From Echinarachnius parma (lineage: Eukaryota > Echinodermata > Echinoidea > Clypeasteroida > Echinarachniidae): a DNA stretch of 64,000 nucleotides. The notes beneath the pieces were generated by a model. The model saw only the letters and a list, made by a program, of their open reading frames with translations. It had not been told where the DNA came from and made no database searches. Of the stretch, positions 12,601 to 23,545 are shown in pieces (position 1 is the stretch's first letter; each line of letters starts with the position of its first letter). The stretch is taken from NCBI GenBank assembly GCA_037951105.1, contig JBAMJV010008041.1, forward strand, positions 1 to 64,000, read 5' to 3'. A program made the translations under genes and the position numbers.

Positions 12601-14541
12601 GATGTCGTTAAATTAATATAATAATATGATACATACAGTATGTATGTTGATTATAGGAATAATATCTTCATTAACATAAAAGAGTGTCCACGTGAAAAAC
12701 TGAGAATGTTGCTGATTCAAACGGTGGTAGATATCTGGACAAGCGTGTAAAATATGACCTCGATAGGGTGATCCTCTGTATTTTGCAGCCAATGCTTGTA
12801 AAGAATAATGTTGATAGGTATATTTATAACATACACAGATATTACTATACCATACGGCCTTTGCAACCAAACGATTCTGTAGAAATTTCACGAGATATTT
12901 AACACGTGGCGATTGTTCAAAACAAAACATATGCCATCTTAAAAACATGCCGTATACAACAACGAACTGGGATTGTTTAGTAGTCGCTCTATATATATGA
13001 CCACTTGAATTTAAATAAATTATCCTAATCTGACTGTTTCTTGGCATGCATATGTTTGCATTTGAGTGACCACGTACCGTCTGTCGATTGCGATGGTGTT
13101 CCCGGAGCTGAGGTTGCTATGATGCCCTGGAGTACTGCCAGCGTTGCCGATTCATCCTGAATCTGTCTATCCCGCCATGCCATCAACATATGAACAGAGG
13201 ATTCGTTGACGTTACCACGGAACTGAGAATCGAGCCAGTTTGTGAGCTGCACTAAGGTGACGCCAAGTTTCACTCCGATAACAAGATATCGGTCACGTGG
13301 GATGTCTCGGGCAAGAGCCAGGATCTCTCTGTCTGAAACCCGGACACACCTGTTTGATAGGAATAATAAGCATACATTATCTTTGTGAACAGGAGATGAT
13401 TATTACAGTTAAAGTTTGTAAAACAAGTATATTTGATGTTAATGTTTTGCTTTCCTTTAATCATACCGGTCTGGTTAGGAAAATGATCGGTAAATAGACA
13501 AACTAATAACCAAACATAACATTCATTCGGAAATAATATCGCTAATGATATTCGTTTGTCTCGCAATGTATGGTCAAACTAGGAATCTAAAAGATCATGA
13601 CGTTTCGTATGCCGCTGCAATACTTTGTCAAATGATAATATCGAATGTAGACAATCGGTTGTTATGCTCTACCGTGGCTCCTAACTCACAATCTCGCATA
13701 AGCGATTGCGTTCCTGATAGGTCAACAACGGACCGCGCCGATTGGCCGATGCACACGGGCACTCAACCATTAACGGGACACTGGATCGGCCCGCCTACCG
13801 AACCAGTGTACGCTACGTCGCCACGACACTACCCCGACCCAACCGGCCCTCAACGGCTGATGCCAAACCCACGGTATAACCTAGCCACCTTCTCGCTACG
13901 ACGCTCATATCTACGTATCAATTTCAGGGCAGGGCGCCCGTATGTTCAATCAATAATAGTAAATATATAATCCATTGCGAATATCGCTAATGATATTCGT
14001 TTGTCTCGCAATGGTTTTTTATGCTCTACCGTGGCTCGGTAGAGCGTCACACAAGTCACACAACGTCACACAAGCATCCAGAGTAATGCCAGCCTACACG
14101 GGAACTACGTGGCCCGGTACAGAAAAAAGTACTCACCCCAGGCCATACGCAAATTACACAACAAACTGAAACCATGTGTTTGGGCGCGTAGCGCGCAGCA
14201 AAAACATAAATTGGATGTATAAATTAAATTTTGAACGTTAGAATTAACAAGTCTTAGCTCATACATTTTTTTTTTTTTCCCACTTTTTTTTTTTTTTCTT
14301 TCTATGCCTATGTTTTGGTTTTACATATATGTTTGTTTCAATGAAAATGCTAAATAAATTGGAATTAGAATTTAAGTGTCACTTCTCCAAAATAATTATT
14401 TGAAAGCCACTGAATTCAAGTGGTCAATGGAATTTGTTATAATGGATATCACTAAATAGAATGGATGAAAAAAGGTATACTGTTCATATTTACCTCTCTG
14501 GGAATGCTTCAGCCATGACGCTTTTGGACAATCAAGAGATC
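9197..14541 (-). CDS. NLR-type immune receptor gene: DEATH - NACHT - C-terminal region (3' end not found)
   Basis: Four exons on the minus strand join in frame: 14541-14494, 13349-13078, 12571-11019 and 9690-9197, giving at least 780 residues from the ATG at 14,516. Order: short leader, DEATH domain (about residues 10-85), linker, NACHT NTPase (about 185-350) and a long C-terminal region. Proteins of this layout are cytoplasmic STAND ATPases that are thought to oligomerise on sensing microbial or danger signals and recruit partners through the DEATH domain. Sea urchins carry very large families of DEATH-NACHT-LRR genes; this looks like one member. No frameshift or internal stop is seen, so it is probably functional, but the 3' end is unresolved and classical LRRs are not evident. 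An acceptor just before the start exon implies an upstream 5' UTR exon. Confidence 0.85.
11019..12571 (-). CDS. NLR exon 3: NACHT NTPase domain
   Basis: A 1,553-nt exon with acceptor CATTTGTAG before 12,571 and donor AAG|GTAATC after 11,019. The two bases before its first full codon complete a GAC codon with the DEATH exon. Counting from the in-frame Met at 12,566, Walker A is GAAGLGKT at residues 91-98. Walker B with the NACHT acidic extension is GILLDGYDE at 169-177, and the sensor motif STRP is at about 204. All nucleotide-binding residues look intact. The rest of the exon is the helical NACHT-associated region ending DIKDK. Confidence 0.92.
13078..13349 (-). CDS. NLR exon 2: DEATH domain
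   Basis: A 272-nt exon bounded by acceptor CAAACAG and donor ACG|GTACGT. It reads CVRVSDREILALARDIP, then RDRYLVIGVKLGVTLVQL, and later 'HMLMAWRDRQ'. This is a DEATH-fold pattern: a first helix with 'LA.dIp.d', 'LG', and the last helices around 'ML..Wrd'. DEATH domains mediate homotypic adaptor recruitment. The exon joins in frame on both sides. A Ser/Thr/Pro-rich linker at its end leads to NACHT. Confidence 0.88.
13534..14013. repeat. Direct repeat pair around a GC-rich insert in NLR intron 1
   Basis: 'aatatcgctaatgatattcg' plus 'tttgtctcgcaatg' occurs at 13,534-13,567 and again at 13,979-14,013; 'ttatgctctaccgtggctc' recurs at about 13,661 and 14,018. Between the copies, 13,680-13,900 is unusually GC- and CpG-rich for this window and open for 141 codons on the plus strand. 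I do not recognise the encoded peptide. Confidence 0.6.
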
Positions 14542-15350
14542 CTGCAAATGGGCACAAGGGAAGAGATCAGACAACATTATTTGATTTTATTTCACATTAT
14601 AAAGTAATACTGCGTACAGCAATTTTGTTATATCTTCTTGGGGTTTTGCACAGTGGTTTGATATTTGATTGAAAACCTGTTTATATACAAATCAACCTTG
14701 AACATGGGAAATTAGATTTCATGTCAGTATCCGTTGAACCGGCACGAACTGATTTATGAATTTCCATCATGGGAAGCGTGTGGTTTCAAGATATACATTA
14801 TATTATTTGCAGTTTGTTAGCGTGATATCATATATTTAAAGTTGTAACATACATGTATAATCTCTATTCGATCAGCAATTAACAAATGCTTGTATTGGAA
14901 TGTTGATGCATGCGTTATTTGTATCAATCCCTTTTTCATTAATAAGGAAGTACCGACATTGTACAAACAAAAACACCAAACTTTGAGAACTAAAAGAAAT
15001 GTACTTACTCGTCGTAAGAACGGTTCAACCTGCTTAAGGGAACCAGATGGTGCTCGGTGGTTTGTGCCTTAAAAGGATGAACTAATTGTTGCCTCTTTCT
15101 GGGCAGGATATGTTGCAGATATGTGGGGTTGTAAAGTTCCTTGCTCAGAAAAGAGTGCGCCAAATTGTAAGGATGTGTGTAGTGTGGTCATGCACGCACG
15201 CGCACGCGGGACGCTGTGCTGCATGAACCAGACACGCCCGAATTGTGAACACGCGGGTAGCCCCTGTCACACAGCCATCACTATCGTAAACACCGCTCTA
15301 CTGGTACCATAGGCGTACTCAAGGGGGTATGGGTGGGGGTTTAACTTTTG
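14014..15350. other. No further gene recognised apart from the NLR start exon
   Basis: Homopolymer T tracts lie near 14,268-14,300. The sequence upstream of the NLR start exon (14,542-15,350) would hold its 5' UTR exon and promoter, but neither can be placed from sequence alone. Confidence 0.3.
14494..14541 (-). CDS. NLR exon 1 of the coding region: start codon exon
   Basis: The exon lies between acceptor TTTGCAG and donor AGAG|GTAAAT. The ATG at 14,516 opens MAEAFPER, and its phase (two bases left over) fits the DEATH exon exactly. Bases 14,517-14,541 would be 5' UTR. This exon is too short to stand out as an open frame; it rests on the splice sites and phase match. Confidence 0.65.
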
Positions 15351-15369
15351 ACCTTTGACCAATTATAAC

Positions 15370-15580
15370 TGGTCTCGAAAACTGCGAAGAACCCTCGTCT
15401 CGGCCTCGAATATGCAGAACATTTTCGGGCTCGGACTCGAAAATGCAGAACATTTATGGTCTCGAAAATTTGAAACCGGTCCTGGTCTCGGCTTCGACAA
15501 TTTTGGACCGGACCTGGTCGTGCTCTCGAAAATGTCCAAAAGTTGCGGTCTCGGGTTTCGAAAATGTTCTACTGACGCGT
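15370..15580. repeat. Degenerate ~27-32-bp 'GGTCTCG...CGAAAA' repeat
   Basis: About seven imperfect units carry 'ggtctcg' and 'tcgaaaa' motifs, some with 'atgcagaacattt' tails. The plus-strand frame stays open for 83 codons with a repeating 'GLGLENAEH'-like peptide. That is expected of such an array and is not evidence of a gene. Confidence 0.55.
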
Positions 15581-16133
15581 TACAACAAGTTTGTACATAT
15601 AATTGAAATAGTGTCCATTGTTTTGTTTAAAAATAAATAAATATAAAAACAAATCGAACCAAATCATATTATCAATTATCATAGGACAAAGAGGAAAGCA
15701 ACCTGTCTCAGTGAAGGAAACACTAGACATACAAATGAAGTTCAAATGTTTGACTGGTATTTTGCTGATTCCTACGGATAGGATTTAGTTCTTGGTTTGC
15801 CGTTGGGTCTTGGCAACAGGGCCGCTGTCGGTTCTAGCTCATGTGTGACAGAGCCTCTGCTTGATATTACTGGGATATGTACTCAGTGAGAATGCCAACA
15901 ATCTCTAAATACAATTCTATATTTCAATATCTACAGTATAATCTATTATGCTCGGATAGGAAGGACTGACATCACAAAGGGGAAGTGGGCTTTTCCGGGT
16001 TGAGATTTGCACGTAGGCCTACACAGTGAGAATTGACTTTCGATTTATGTTCCGGATGTAGTGTCAAATCTCGATACCGTATGCTAACTAATTAGGCCTA
16101 TAGCGTGGTTGCATTTCAGGCGCGGATCTACGT

Positions 16134-16193
16134 GGGGGGGGGGGGGGGGGGGGGGGGGTAGGGGGTTTAACCCCCCCCCCCCCCCCCCCCCCC
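16134..16193. repeat. Poly-G / poly-C palindrome
   Basis: A G run of 25, 'ta', five more G, 'tttaa', then a C run of 23. It can fold into a GC hairpin or G-quadruplex. It is preceded by 'caggcgcggatctacgt', resembling the terminus of a TE, and another C-run occurs at about 16,557-16,573. Run length may be affected by sequencing or assembly. Confidence 0.8.
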
Positions 16194-16812
16194 TTGGGCT
16201 GCCAAGTGAAAATGTATCAGTGAAAAAAGTGACAAAAAATCACTTACGGGGGTTCAAAATAGCAAAAACATTCGTTGCCAAATGAACTGATTTGTGTGCA
16301 AAATAATCGTCAACAAAATCTAAATGACATCTTACAGGAATTAACGACTGCAGGATATAGTTTGATAAACAGCGCCGTCTCTCTATTACGGTTACCAGCT
16401 TGCAACGGATACTTTTTTTAATTGTGTTTTAACAAATTAATAACAATTCTCGAATGCTTTACATAGCAGTTGATTTAGCCCCCCACCCCACATAGACGAT
16501 TTGTGTGTTAGCATTATAGCACAAGTCTCAGCTATCCAAATTATGCTTTATTAGACCCCCCCCCCCCCCCCCAACCCCCTCTCGTATGTGGATCAATCCA
16601 TCGATATAGAAATAGTATATCGATGTGATCACTCACATACATGTATATTATTTTGGGCTTATCGCCATCTAGTGGGCAAGAGCGAACAGTTAAGTAAATA
16701 AATTGAATATTCACTGCATTCCAAACTGGACTTATGTGACACATGCTCATCACCTAGCTGCAGGAACAGCCGTACATGGATTGTATTGTAATATCACCTA
16801 TAGCATATTGAT

Positions 16813-16820
16813 GTTTTAAT
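16813..16820. repeat. 8-bp target-site duplication, left
   Basis: GTTTTAAT immediately outside the left terminus of the foldback element; the same 8 bp in the same orientation lie at 21,586-21,593. Confidence 0.85.
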
Positions 16821-17163
16821 GGTTCCATGACATATGCTCCGCCGACATATGCTCCGCCGACATTTGCTCCGAAAAATGCGACAAATGCTCCGCGACAAAT
16901 GCTCCGCGATATTTGCTCCGCCGACAATTGCTCCGCCGACAAATGCTCCGCCGACATTTGCTCCGCCGACAAATGCTCCGCCGACATTTGCTCCGCCGGC
17001 AATTGCTCCGCCGACAAATGCTCCGCCGACATTTGCTCCGCCGACATTTGCTCCGCCGACAAATGCTCCGAAGCTGCGACAATTGCTCCGCGACATTTGC
17101 TCCGCCGATAATTGCTCCGCCGACATTTGCTCCGCCGCCAAATGCTCCGCAGACAAATGCCCA
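16821..17163. repeat. Left 15-bp tandem array of the foldback element
   Basis: About 21 units of GACA(A/T)(A/T)TGCTCCGCC. Several units have lost a few bases ('gctccgcgacatttgctcc') or are interrupted ('gaagctgcgac'). CpG-dense. Open frames across it in five registers are low-complexity and not genes. Confidence 0.93.
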
Positions 17164-17244
17164 AGTAATTAGATGATTTTTTTTCAAAAAAATATGTTTA
17201 AAATGCTTGCACTTTTTCAAAAATTTTCAAAATCATTTTTGGAA

Positions 17245-19013
17245 TAAACCCCTCAAAAAAAGTTCGGAAACTCAAGTTTGATCGATCATATCTCTCGTAT
17301 TTTTTATTAAGCATATTCGAAATTGATGTCACAATAAAGCCTCATTACATACCTTTCAAACGGTGCATTATGTGTAGTGATTATGCAATTGGGGCGATTG
17401 CAGTTGCCCAGAGAATAGGGGGAGGCAGGAAGTGAAATGTCGCAAAATGGCTCAATGCATTTAATTTACGAGTGCATGACTGTGCTGACCAGTTTTTTGA
17501 AAGTTCACTTTCTATTGAATACTGCCACCCTTTCCATTCATCAAAATCATTGGAATTTGATACCATTTTAAAGGGACAGGTCCACTTTTACAAAACGTCT
17601 GAACAGCTTTCCTCTAATTTGGATTCTACGAATGAAAAACGAATGCGTCCCTCCATTTAAACTATATATCGGTCAATAAAGGAGTTCAACTGATTTAGCA
17701 TAATATTACAACAATATAGTACTAATTCTCGTAAAGGTATTGTGAAGCCGACATTTGTGAACGTATGTCACGGAAAAAGATCTTAAAAAGAAAGAATATA
17801 TAATTACATGTAGTCAGTTTAAGCGATGTTTGGGTATTTTGCTTGGTAAACGCTCACACATTAGTACTTATGCGCGGGTCACGTAGCTAGCGCGGGTCAC
17901 GTAGGGGTCATTGCATACCGATCTGGCACTCCGTGAAATCTATGTACGAACTTACTCACCGGCCGAAAATACGTATGTACCTAATTAACCGACGTCCCTC
18001 AGTTTTAGGACTATAACTCCACGAAAAAGAGATTTCAAGCCCTAATTTTTTCAGGCATGCTATTAAATGACATTTCCTTTCATATAAGACAATAACCTCG
18101 CAACTTTGAATTTTGGCTTGCAAAAGTGGATCTCTCCCTTTAATGATAATTATCTTTTCATTACGATGGCATATTGATCGTAATGATTAGGCAAATGGGT
18201 TGTGCGCAGCAAACCGGAATATGGAGATGGGTCGAGTGTGAAATTTTGTTAGCATTTCAAATGAAATATTCATGATTCAAATTGATATCAACGGAAAGCC
18301 CAACAACTCTTCTGTATGAAAATGTGGAATTTATAATGATTTTTGTAAAGGGCGGCTGCAGGGAGATGAATGTGGGGGAGTCTCAAAAGTGACCCATTTC
18401 AAAACGCTCTAATTTGTTGTCGGTATCTTGTACCATTGTGTGGAGGATGTAATGCGACTTGAATGAGTTGGCCATGAATGAGAAGAATTCAATTGAAAAC
18501 GCATGAATAGTGACTCAGTTGTGCCTTGAAATCAGAGCGTTTTAAAATGGGTCACTTTTGAGGCTCCCCCACATTCATCTCCCTGCAGCCGCGCGTTACT
18601 AAAATCATTATAAATTGTACATTTTCATACAGAAGAGTTCTTGGGCTTTCCGTTGATATCAATTTGAATCATGAATATTTTATTTGAAATGCTAAAAACT
18701 CCTCCCAAAAGCTCGAAAAAAATGCAACGCTCTGATTTTGTGTCAACTCCATATATTTTTGTTTGATTTCACACTCGACCCATCTCCATATTCCGGTTCG
18801 CTGCACACACTCCATTTGCATAATCCTTACGATTAATATGCCATCGTAATGAAAAGATAATTTCCATTAAAATGGTATCAAATTCCAATGATTTTGATGA
18901 ATGGAAAGGGTGGCAGTATTCAATAGAAATTGCTAAAAAAAAAATGCTAATTAAAAAATATGAGAGATATGATCGATCAAACTTGAGTTTCCGAACTTTT
19001 TTTGAGGGGTTTA
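17245..19013. mobile_element. Palindromic element nested in the foldback transposon
   Basis: The left end reads 'taaacccctcaaaaaaagtt' and on to 'gatcgatcatatctctc'; the right end is its inverse, ending 'gaggggttta'. Inner arms match over long stretches, including 'ctgccaccctttccattcat', 'tccatattccgg' and 'gctgcagggagatgaatg'. The unpaired centre is about 18,413-18,532. The right arm lacks about 170 bp present in the left arm (17,310-17,510 region), and the left arm is split by a MITE. Flanking TA suggests a TA-targeting family. No coding capacity. Confidence 0.82.
17572..18139. mobile_element. TTAA-flanked MITE, copy 2 (AGGGACAG family)
   Basis: TTAA at 17,568-17,571 precedes AGGGACAGGTCC; the right end GGATCTCTCCCT is followed by TTAA at 18,140-18,143. 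It is homologous to the copy at 7,915-8,536, inverted. The undisturbed right arm of the surrounding palindrome reads through 'gataccattttaatgg' (reverse complement of about 18,865-18,885), the empty site with a single TTAA. Confidence 0.9.
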
Positions 19014-21060
19014 GTTGTTGATGATCTCTCTATCTAATCACCATTCCAATAAAACACCACATGCATAATTTTGTATGAAAATGGTTGAAACCAATGCCTT
19101 TTTAGAAAGCGTCCTCTTGTGTTTAAATGGCTCTTATTGAATGATAACAGGCGTTTTACTAAGTCGTTTGTAATTTTGTATACCTTTCGAGCATGGTGGA
19201 GTTATAACCATTAGTTTATCAAGTAACTGTCCAGGGTTGGTTACTAAAGTTCAGCCTTACCAAAACTGTACTACCCCTTTAAATAAAGATCACATCGTCT
19301 AGAAGACAATCTATTCTTCACATATTAACAATAAAATTGATCACATATTGCTTTTTATGGAAAATGACGTCATAGTCACTAAAGGGGTGAAGTGTCCATC
19401 TTACCTCACTGTGGAGGTAAGAGGACCCCTCAATTCCTTAGATTATTGAATTTCAATTTTCTGCTACTTCCTGCCAATCCTTCCGTTTATACGAATGCAA
19501 AATGCATTGGAAGTTTGTGCTTTTCTGTTGGACAATAAGGCAGCCTTAATCGTTTACGGGGGTGGGGGGGGGGGGGCGTTTAGAAGTGTCACCAATTGGG
19601 CCCTCGTTGTTCAGTGAACGATGAACAAATCTAAACAAAATTGGAACTCCGAAAATTTAACAGTGGGTGAAAATAACGTTCTTTGTATTTTGATAAAACG
19701 TGGATAAATTTTGAACTCATGCGGAACAATTTCTTGATTCATAAAGAGTCTGAGTAATACAAATGCAGTGATTATAAAGACTTTTCTTTTTTCTATTCAT
19801 GACCGATCTTAACACCAGTAAAAGTCCAGTATCATGCCCTTCGCTTGATGATTGCTTGGAACAGTATACTATTCATCACAGCATTTTCGGATACTATGAA
19901 GGTCCGTGGCCGTGGTTCGACTCCAGTCGAACCCCAATGTAACATCAAAAACTAAAGCTAGTGTTGTGTGTTATTGCGCCTCCCCTTCTGCTACTAGATG
20001 CAGGCTGCAGGGTCACGCATCCTTACAACACTGGGCTTGACTGCCCCCCCCCCCCACCCTGTATAAAGAAACGTGAAACAAACAAACCAGCCAAATAAAA
20101 TATTTGAATGAATCGATGGTTACTGAATCGATTGTACTCCAATTTCACAAGAGATTCGCATTTGTTTAAATCACTTCTTTATTCAAGAAAAGGTCACATT
20201 TAAACCAGGTCCACTGTCATTCAAGACAGTGGCAGGTAATACAAACAAAATACATACAATACAAAATGATATTACTTACGTCATTATACAAAATTAATAA
20301 ATCGAATGGAATTATGAACATACTTGTAAGCTATCATCAAATATCAATAAACTTAATTTAATGCTAAATTATACATAGACGATTATACATTGTTTCATAC
20401 ATTAATTTAATTATACTCCTTACGTTTATACTATTCTTTAAAGCTATCATCAAACCTCCTGTATTATTGCAAGCAATATTAAATAAACATGGAGTACTGA
20501 GTTTGTGTTATCGAAGATTTGTTATTTTAATTTAAGTTATATTATAACTATCACAAATTAAAACAAATAAAAACAAAGTAACTTTCATTTCACCTTTTTA
20601 CATAGTTATCATTATAATTCCTTTAAATTATAGACCTCATGTGTATTATAAGTGTGTGTAATTATACTTATGCAATCCTCATATATTTAATTTTCTTTAT
20701 TACTACTAATCAATATCATATTATCACAATAATCAAATAATATTTATGCTGCATCCATAATATAATCCGCGTAGAATATTTATCGCGTATAACAAAATCC
20801 ATTCAAATATAATCACATATTTAATTTAGCATATTTTTGTTTCTATAAGTATAATTTTTCAAAATACAGACATATTCAGAATACAGTATGCTATCCTTTC
20901 ATTTATAAACATTTCTAACATCAGCGACGACGTTTTAACCTACAGTGTATATTACTTTACCTAAACAATTAAAAGAGAGAACCTCACATGGTTACCACAA
21001 ACTTACATGTATGGTGCTTCTGCCCACACTCGTTCGTGGCGACTATAAAATATAATGAAA
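19014..21060. other. Interior of the foldback element; no gene
   Basis: AT-rich, no long open frame. A G-run lies at 19,558-19,577. A perfect polymerase III box-B-like GGTTCGACTCC sits near 19,915, followed by SINE-like sequence. A short hairpin 'ccactgtc...gacagtgg' lies at 20,210-20,232. I see no transposase fragment. Confidence 0.4.
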
Positions 21061-21156
21061 GATGACAACAGTGCAGATTTACTTAATTCATGATAAAAGC
21101 GCACTTCATACCAAAGGTACTTGAGAATTCATTTCAGAGTTTAATCTTCAGCGGAG

Positions 21157-21585
21157 TAAATGTCGGTGGAACAAATGTCGTATCTCCGGAGCATATTTCG
21201 GCGGAACAATTGTCGGCTAAGCAATTGTCGCATATTCGAAGCATTTTCGGCGGAGCAATTGTCGCATCTTCGGAGCATTTGTCGGCGGAGCAATTGTCGG
21301 CGGAGCAAATGTCGGCGGAGCAATTGTCGCATCTTCGGAGCATTTGTCGGCGGAGCAATTGTCGACGGAGCAAATGTCGGTGGAGCATTTGTCGGCGGAG
21401 CAAATGTCGGCGGAGCATTTGTCGGCGGAGCAAATGTCGGTGGAGCATTTGTCGGCGGAGCAATTGTCGTCGGAGCAAATGTCGGCGGAGCAAGTATCGC
21501 GGAGCATTTGTCGCGGAGCAATTGTCGCATTTGTTGGAGCAATTGTCGGCGGAGCATATGTCGGCGGAGCATATGTCGTGTCACC
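21157..21585. repeat. Right 15-bp tandem array of the foldback element (inverted)
   Basis: The reverse complement of the left array, about 27 units of GGCGGAGCAAATGTC with interspersed 'gcatcttcgga' variants that parallel the 'tccgaagctgcg' variant in the left array. Confidence 0.93.
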
Positions 21586-21593
21586 GTTTTAAT
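21586..21593. repeat. 8-bp target-site duplication, right
   Basis: GTTTTAAT immediately outside the right terminus, identical to 16,813-16,820. Confidence 0.85.
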
Positions 21594-21876
21594 CCACTTT
21601 GTTAAAGCTCACACAAAATCACCGATCAAAAAATCATTTTGAGGAGCGCCATCAATACACAAAAAAATAAAACAATATAAACTGAGAGCTGCACATACAT
21701 GTAACTACGGTAGATACTCTGTTACGCTAGATACTTCTGATTATTTTTGTTTATGTGAGTGATTTGTATGTTTCTTTATGTGGAGTACTTAATAATGTAT
21801 GTGGCTCATTGAAAAGGTTCATATGAAATAAATAAATCATTGTTATGTATATCACCTACATCATTGTACTCATGGC

Positions 21877-22200
21877 AGCACATCATGTCACATTCACACC
21901 ATTTACCATTATCTAGGGACGCCACAAAACAAATACATTATGTGCATCGAGTCATTGTATCTATCTTGATCTCTTCCTCTCACTCGCTCTGCATACAATC
22001 ACGAACTGGTAGCTCATCATGTCACATTCACACCATGCACCATCATCCGGGGACGCCACAAAACAAATGCATTGTGTGCATCGTGTTATTGTATCTATCT
22101 TGATCTCTTCCTCTCACTCGCTCTGCATACAATCACGAACTGGTAGCTCATCATGTTACATTCACACCATGCACCATTATCCGGGACGCCACAGAACAAA
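21877..22200. repeat. 134-bp tandem repeat, ~2.4 copies
   Basis: Units start at 'agc(a/t)catcatgt.acattcac' (21,877, 22,011, 22,145) and include 'gggacgccacaaaacaaat' and 'cctctcactcgctctgcata'. Copies differ by few bases, so the duplication is recent. Confidence 0.85.
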
Positions 22201-22446
22201 TATTGGCATCGAATTCAACGAATCGTTCACAAATGCAATAAAAAGAATTGCCAACACAATTTGAATATTCTTATTATTTATATTCATGTGCAGCACAAGA
22301 CAGTAATATATGATCATCGATATGGAAATATCATAACAATGAAGCATTATGAACCTGGAAGTTGAAGATATTACTGTCAATAGACGATGGACACCCCATG
22401 TCTCCCTGTGTGCACACTGATTCTTGAAGCAGATCAGCACAATCAC

Positions 22447-23060
22447 GTGATTTCATTATATCGTATCATGTGCGTTTTATAGTAATGCATATTAGTTACA
22501 TAAATTAAACCTTGGCATGAGCGCAAATACAGTTATTACATTCATTTCCAAAAAAAATATAAGTTTTACAGGACAAACAAAAAGAAAGGGCAGCTTTACA
22601 CAACACTGTATGACAATTGCCGCCGAACATACTACCGTATATATTCCCCTGCTAATTGGCATAATGATTACAGTAAGCAATAACTAACAAGTGAAAACAA
22701 TTCGTCGGTGATGTAATATTTTAAAGTAAATCTCCATCATGTTAATTCAAATAGTTACATGAAATAATTCACAGCCATTGTGAATACAATACATATTTAC
22801 ATTATGTATATATTGTGTTTGCATAGTACAATCTAAACTTTTTGGGGGTTTGAAACAACGGTCGTAATTACAAACTTTCATCAGAGATATAATAGATATC
22901 ATCATGAGTTGTTTTATACGAATTTACGTTTTATATGTATAGGTACTGATATATATAACATATTATATATCACAACAATTACATGTTCATAACAAAATAT
23001 TTTTTAAATACAGACATGTAAATACAATGAATTTAAACTATCGTTCCACTATTTTACCAT
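22447..23060. other. No gene recognised
   Basis: AT-rich unassigned sequence before a tandem duplication; no supported feature. Confidence 0.35.
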
Positions 23061-23545
23061 GCTTTTTAAGACAATAATTATATTCACAGACAGAGAGCTT
23101 ACATTATACTTTAATGGAATACTTATATATACAACATAGTCAATAATCGGAATATTACACGAGTATATTGTACACATGGTCGCAGATCGTCTGCATTCGT
23201 TAACAAAAACTGGTAGAATATAAGAAGACAATCAGAGTATGCATTTATTATTATACATAGATGGTTGAAGAAACTATTGACATATCAAGACAATGAATAT
23301 GAACAGTAAGTATGTCGAACATCAGTATAAACATTTCAAGTAGGCAAATACTTTTTAAGACAATGCATTTAATGACAGAGAACTTACATTATACTTACAT
23401 TTAATAATACTTTACTACATAGTCAATAATCGAAATATTACATCTACAGTATATTGTACACAGGGTCGCAGATCATGAGCATTCATAAACAACCGGTTGA
23501 ATATAAGAAAATAAAAAAAGTATGCACTAATTGTTAATTTGTTAC
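23061..23545. repeat. ~290-bp diverged tandem duplication
   Basis: 'ctttttaagacaat', 'catagtcaataatcg', 'agtatattgtacac' and 'ggtcgcagatc' recur in the same order at 23,061-23,250 and 23,350-23,545, with substitutions and small indels. Confidence 0.7.

Larger units (their letters stand above)
16821..21585. mobile_element. Foldback (TU-like) transposon with 15-bp tandem-repeat termini
   Basis: The left end reads GGTTCCATGACATATGCTCC; the reversed right end reads GGTGACACGACATATGCTCC. Both run directly into inverted arrays of a 15-bp unit (GACATTTGCTCCGCC and variants). The element is bounded by 8-bp duplications GTTTTAAT. Sea urchin TU elements are known for just this plan: terminal inverted repeats with an outer domain of 15-bp tandem repeats and 8-bp target duplications. 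The 4,765-bp element has no transposase that I can see, so it would be mobilised in trans. Its interior holds a nested 1.77-kb palindromic element, which in turn holds a TTAA MITE. Confidence 0.88.

Noticed and set aside
13545-13970. 141-codon plus-strand gene in the NLR intron
   Set aside because: No recognisable domain, atypical composition, antisense to a well-supported intron. Retained only as a compositional oddity.
16754-17220. Overlapping open frames of 87-136 codons with repeating 'SAEQMSAEHL' or 'RRSKCRRSIC' peptides
   Set aside because: They are open in nearly every register because the 15-bp array lacks stop codons; they are foldback termini and not genes. The same holds for 21,090-21,642.
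16821-21585. CRISPR-like array from regularly spaced short repeats
   Set aside because: Units are contiguous 15-mers without unique spacers, in inverted pairs, in eukaryotic DNA.
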